Origin: Acidobacteriaceae bacterium
GTDB lineage: Bacteria > Acidobacteriota > Terriglobia > Terriglobales > Acidobacteriaceae
Reading direction: 5' to 3'
DNA: 9,062 bases
NCBI GenBank assembly: GCA_030039895.1
Contig: JASHUR010000255.1
Coordinates: 1-9,062, forward strand
In this document: piece after piece, positions 6,248 through 9,062 of the stretch
Position numbering within the stretch: position 1 is the stretch's first letter
How the letters are laid out: every line of letters begins with the position of its first letter
Notes under the pieces: generated by a model
The model's input: the letters and a program-made list of their open reading frames with translations, nothing else
Told to the model about the DNA's origin: nothing
Databases searched by the model: none
Made by a program: the position numbers and the translations under genes

Positions 6248-7446
6248 TACGCAGTTGCTTTGTGCAAAATGCCGTCTTTCTGAAACATCTGCCGTATCCC
6301 GCGCAGAGCCTGGCGGGTCCGCTCCTCGTTCTCGATCAAAGAGAAACGGACGTGTCCGTCGCCATATTCTCCGAAGCCAATGCCGGGGCTTACCGCGACT
6401 TTGGCATCGCTGAGCAGCCGGGTAGAGAATTCGAGCGACCCCAGGTCTCTGTAAGGTTGGGGGATTGAGGCCCACACGAACATGGTTGCTCTGGGCAACG
6501 CCACTTCCCAACCCAGCTTGTTGAGTCCCTGTACCAGTACATCGCGGCGGCTGCGATAGTTGTCGCAAATCTCTGCGACACAGTCCTGGGGTCCCTCGAG
6601 AGCGAGAATGGATGCTACCTGGATCGGCGTGAATGTCCCATAGTCAAAATAGCTCTTGAGGCGCGCCAAGGCTGAGACCAGCTTTTCGTTCCCCACCATG
6701 AAGCCCACGCGCCAGCCCGGCATGTTGTAGCTTTTGGAGAGGGTAAAGAACTCTACAGCGATGTCCTTGGCACCCGGGACTTCCAGGACGGAGGGCGCAC
6801 GGAACCCGTCGAAGACGATGTCCGCATAGGCCAAATCATGCACCAGCCAGATGCTGTGCTGCCGGCAAAGCCCGACCACCCGCTCAAAGAAGGTCAGATC
6901 GACACATTGCGTGGTGGGATTTGCCGGGAAGTTCAATATCAACATCTTGGGTTTTGGATACATGAGGGGGATGGCTTGTTCCAATTCACAAAGAAAGCTG
7001 TCAGTATCATGAATCGCGACGCTGCGAATGTTGGCGCCGGCAATCACCGGGCCATAGATATGAATGGGGTAGCTGGGGTTGGGGACCAACACAACATCCC
7101 CCTGGTCGAGCGTTGCCAGGCACAGATGGGCGATGCCCTCTTTGGAGCCGATTGTCACGATAGCTTCACTCTCGGGGTCGATTACGACTCCGTATCGCCG
7201 TTCGTACCAGTTGGCAATGGCTCGACGAAGACGCGGGATACCTTTGGAGAGCGAATACCGGTGGGTGTCCGGTTTTCGAGCAGCCTCAATCATTTTTTCC
7301 ACAATATGTTGTGGAGTAGCTCCGTCCGGATTGCCCATGCCAAAGTCAATTATGTCCTCGCCATGTCGCCGTGCCGCAGCCTTGAGGTTGCCAGTGATAT
7401 TGAATACATAGGGTGGAAGGCGCTTGATTCTTGAAAAATTTTCCAC
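6244..7446 (-). CDS. alaC: Alanine aminotransferase (glutamate-pyruvate transaminase), AlaC type
   Basis: This 400-residue PLP enzyme of fold type I (class I/II aminotransferase) resembles E. coli AlaC along its whole length, from RLPPYVFNIT near residue 9 through IDFGMGNPDGATP, IVTIGSKEG, VPNPSYPIHIYGPVIAGA and VEFFTLSKSYNMPGWR to VSPGIGFGEYGDGHVRF. Lys238 is the Schiff-base lysine; Asn176, Asp204 and Tyr207 hold the cofactor; Arg367 binds the substrate carboxylate. It should interconvert pyruvate/glutamate and alanine/2-oxoglutarate in the cytoplasm. Translation starts at a GTG: an in-frame TGA lies immediately upstream, and AGAGG (complement of 7452-7456) sits five bases before the GTG, so the start is well fixed. 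No functional link to heptose synthesis is evident; the gene may simply be inserted between two envelope loci. Some actinobacterial and archaeal relatives use other 2-oxo acids, so substrate range is inferred. Confidence 0.92.
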   Translation of the reverse strand: MENFSRIKRLPPYVFNITGNLKAAARRHGEDIIDFGMGNPDGATPQHIVEKMIEAARKPDTHRYSLSKGIPRLRRAIANWYERRYGVVIDPESEAIVTIGSKEGIAHLCLATLDQGDVVLVPNPSYPIHIYGPVIAGANIRSVAIHDTDSFLCELEQAIPLMYPKPKMLILNFPANPTTQCVDLTFFERVVGLCRQHSIWLVHDLAYADIVFDGFRAPSVLEVPGAKDIAVEFFTLSKSYNMPGWRVGFMVGNEKLVSALARLKSYFDYGTFTPIQVASILALEGPQDCVAEICDNYRSRRDVLVQGLNKLGWEVALPRATMFVWASIPQPYRDLGSLEFSTRLLSDAKVAVSPGIGFGEYGDGHVRFSLIENEERTRQALRGIRQMFQKDGILHKATAY

Positions 7447-7645
7447 TCAGACCTCTGCTTTCTGGTTAATATATAACTTCCGGCGATAAGCAGGGCACAC
7501 CTGTTGGGACGGCAGATCCCTCGCTGCCAGCGGCAAGCCTTTTCAGCCCCAGGGAGCGTTTCACGAAGGTAGTGAGCGTAAGTGGTCAGTGCTGACTTTC
7601 TTTACTTCCTCAATAATCGATTCAATCTGCCCGTTTTTTTGAGTA
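7447..7645. promoter_or_regulatory. 199-bp divergent intergenic region between alaC and the sugar transferase gene
   Basis: Both neighbours are transcribed away from this region, so it should hold promoters in both directions. For alaC, a -10-like TATATT (complement of 7468-7473) lies about 22 bases before the GTG, with AGAGG (complement of 7452-7456) between; it is part of a near-palindrome GTTAATATATAAC at 7465-7477. No convincing -35 is seen. For the sugar transferase gene I see no clear promoter; a run of seven T (7634-7640) lies just before its start. No RNA gene or known riboswitch pattern was recognised. Confidence 0.35.
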
Positions 7646-9062
7646 ATGGCAACTTCGGAGTACATTCCGGAAAAGTCATCCCGTTCCGGCGGAACATCGC
7701 AGTCCTCTTCTTTTTCTCAGAGGAAAGCGCACGGGCTTTTGAGCGCAGGTGTATTAGCGCCGCTGCCCTCAGTGCTTAGTGACATGTTGGCTATTTTGTT
7801 GGCGTTGGCGTTTTCGCTGGCCTTCCGCCCCATCATTTTCGAGAAAGTGGTTCCGTTTGTTGGCCTGCATACTGAAATAGGCCATAAGCCGATGGGGTTG
7901 CTGTATCTTTGTGGCTTCATGATGGCCTACGCGCTGATTGCCCGCCGTTACGGTCTGTATGGTCAATTGATGAATTCAGCGAGCGGTGCGCACGAGCTGC
8001 GGATGACAGCACAGGCCTGCCTGACCGCAGGGATGCTTCTGTGTGGCGCCGTTTACATGACGCACTTTCTGTACATCTCACGGAGCCTGGTGGTTCTATT
8101 CACCTTTAGCGCGATAGTCATACTGTGCATTCGCCGGGTGATTTGGAGACAGCGCCGGTATCGGCTATACGAGCGTGGGTTATCGACCCGCCACGTCGTG
8201 ATTCTGGGAACAAACCACCTGAGCTTTGCACTGGGGCGGCAAATTGAGAATCAGGCCCGCCTGGGCTACACCATGCGCGGTTACGTGCTGGCGCCGGATA
8301 TCGCAGCCACGCCTTCGGCCCCCGGCGTGAATGTTCTTGGCAGGTTCGACGATTTGCAGACCATCGTGCGCAGGCACTTCATTGATGAAGTGGTGATCAC
8401 GGAGTCGTGCCCGATGGACAATGTAATCCGTCTGCTAAAGGAAGCGCGGATTCTTGGGCTCGATATCAGGGCTGTTTCCGGCTACTATAACGACCTTGCG
8501 ATGAATGCGGGAGTTGAATACCTGGGGGGCTTTCCTCTGGTTTCGCTGCATAGGAATACGCCGAGGACCATCTCGCTGGCGCTTAAGCGTGCTGGAGATT
8601 ATGTGCTTTCGCTGCTGGGGCTTGTTCTGGTCAGTCCGGCCATGGTGGCAATTGCCATTGCAATCCGGCTGGAGAGTGAAGGCCCGATCTTCTACGTTTC
8701 AGACCGCATTGGGCGGCGCGGGCACGTCTTTCCCTGCTTTAAGTTTCGCACCATGGTCAAGAATGCGGAGCAGCTTAGGAAGCATCTGGATGCGCTGAAC
8801 GAGCGGGACGGTGTGCTCTTCAAAGTCAGGAATGATCCGCGTATCACCAAAGTTGGACGCTTCCTGCGCAAGTACAGCCTCGATGAGCTGCCTCAATTCT
8901 TCAATGTCCTCCGCGGCGAGATGAGCCTGGTCGGTCCGCGTCCTCCGCTTGCCAGCGAGGTAGAAAAGTATGAACTTGAGCATCTGCGGCGGCTTGAAGT
9001 GCTGCCCGGGCTTACAGGGCTCTGGCAGGTGCGGGCGCGCCAGGACGCCTCGTTTGAGAAGT
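7646..9062 (+). CDS. Polyprenyl-phosphate hexose-1-phosphate transferase (WcaJ/WbaP-like sugar transferase), 3' end outside window
   Basis: The frame runs from ATG 7646 to the window edge (472 complete codons, no stop). Enzymes of this family load a sugar 1-phosphate from a UDP-sugar onto undecaprenyl phosphate in the inner membrane and so start exopolysaccharide or O-antigen repeat units. A Ser-rich cytoplasmic tail (1-42) is followed by four predicted membrane segments (about 43-65, 83-100, 124-144, 147-166), a Rossmann-like CoA_binding_3-type domain (about 182-290, beginning RHVVILG), a fifth hydrophobic segment (about 320-342), and the catalytic bacterial sugar transferase domain. That domain shows FKFRTM (365-370), the Asp413-Glu414 dyad in SLDELPQFFNVLRGEMSLVG, GPRP (430-433) and LPGLTGLWQV (453-462). 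An in-frame TGA at 7640-7642 makes ATG 7646 the first possible start; the next ATG would cut into the first membrane segment. Shine-Dalgarno is poor. The final 10-20 residues are probably missing. The sugar (glucose, galactose or other) cannot be read from the sequence. Confidence 0.92.
   Translation, partial: MATSEYIPEKSSRSGGTSQSSSFSQRKAHGLLSAGVLAPLPSVLSDMLAILLALAFSLAFRPIIFEKVVPFVGLHTEIGHKPMGLLYLCGFMMAYALIARRYGLYGQLMNSASGAHELRMTAQACLTAGMLLCGAVYMTHFLYISRSLVVLFTFSAIVILCIRRVIWRQRRYRLYERGLSTRHVVILGTNHLSFALGRQIENQARLGYTMRGYVLAPDIAATPSAPGVNVLGRFDDLQTIVRRHFIDEVVITESCPMDNVIRLLKEARILGLDIRAVSGYYNDLAMNAGVEYLGGFPLVSLHRNTPRTISLALKRAGDYVLSLLGLVLVSPAMVAIAIAIRLESEGPIFYVSDRIGRRGHVFPCFKFRTMVKNAEQLRKHLDALNERDGVLFKVRNDPRITKVGRFLRKYSLDELPQFFNVLRGEMSLVGPRPPLASEVEKYELEHLRRLEVLPGLTGLWQVRARQDASFEK

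Noticed and set aside
6838..7434. 198-codon open frame on the plus strand inside alaC
   Set aside because: It is antisense to well-conserved AlaC motifs and has no recognisable family features.
7582..7779. 65-codon GTG-started frame before and overlapping the sugar transferase gene
   Set aside because: It overlaps 134 bases of the real gene in another frame, lacks a ribosome site and any motif. I also considered a slip in the T run (7634-7640) joining it to the transferase, but a one-base loss would read into the TGA just before ATG 7646.
8699..8983. 94-codon minus-strand frame in the sugar transferase domain
   Set aside because: The plus strand here carries the catalytic core of the sugar transferase family; the minus frame is a shadow.

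Overview
The window suggests a chromosomal segment from a Gram-negative bacterium, most likely Acidobacteriota (Terriglobia-like). The reasons are the C-terminal end of a very large Oar-like TonB-dependent outer-membrane protein of the kind those genomes carry in many copies, moderately high GC, and several genes without a Shine-Dalgarno sequence. The taxonomic call is inference; the presence of an outer membrane and heptose-containing glycans is strongly supported by the genes.

Layout, left to right: (1) 1-1179 (+), the 3' end of a TonB-dependent receptor/Oar-like beta-barrel, followed by a strong hairpin. (2) 1391-6247, a compact ADP-heptose cluster: a GT9 heptosyltransferase, hldD (10 bp downstream), gmhB on the opposite strand, then gmhA and a bifunctional hldE joined by an ATGA overlap. 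(3) 6244-7446 (-), an AlaC-type alanine aminotransferase whose stop codon overlaps the stop of hldE. (4) 7646-9062 (+), the start of a polyprenyl-phosphate sugar-1-phosphate transferase (WcaJ/WbaP family) that runs off the window and probably opens an exopolysaccharide or O-antigen locus.

The genes of block 2 form a complete route. GmhA converts sedoheptulose 7-phosphate to D-glycero-D-manno-heptose 7-phosphate. The HldE kinase domain makes the 1,7-bisphosphate and GmhB removes the 7-phosphate. The HldE nucleotidyltransferase domain makes ADP-D,D-heptose, HldD epimerises it to ADP-L,D-heptose, and the GT9 enzyme transfers the heptose to an acceptor, presumably the LPS core. All key catalytic residues I looked for are present.

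I found no RNA genes, mobile elements, CRISPR arrays or pseudogenes, and no gap longer than about 210 bp. I do not see a convincingly new system. The points worth a second look are organisational: the strand flip of gmhB, the hldE/alaC stop-codon overlap, small inverted repeats in the intergenic regions, and the scarcity of Shine-Dalgarno sequences.
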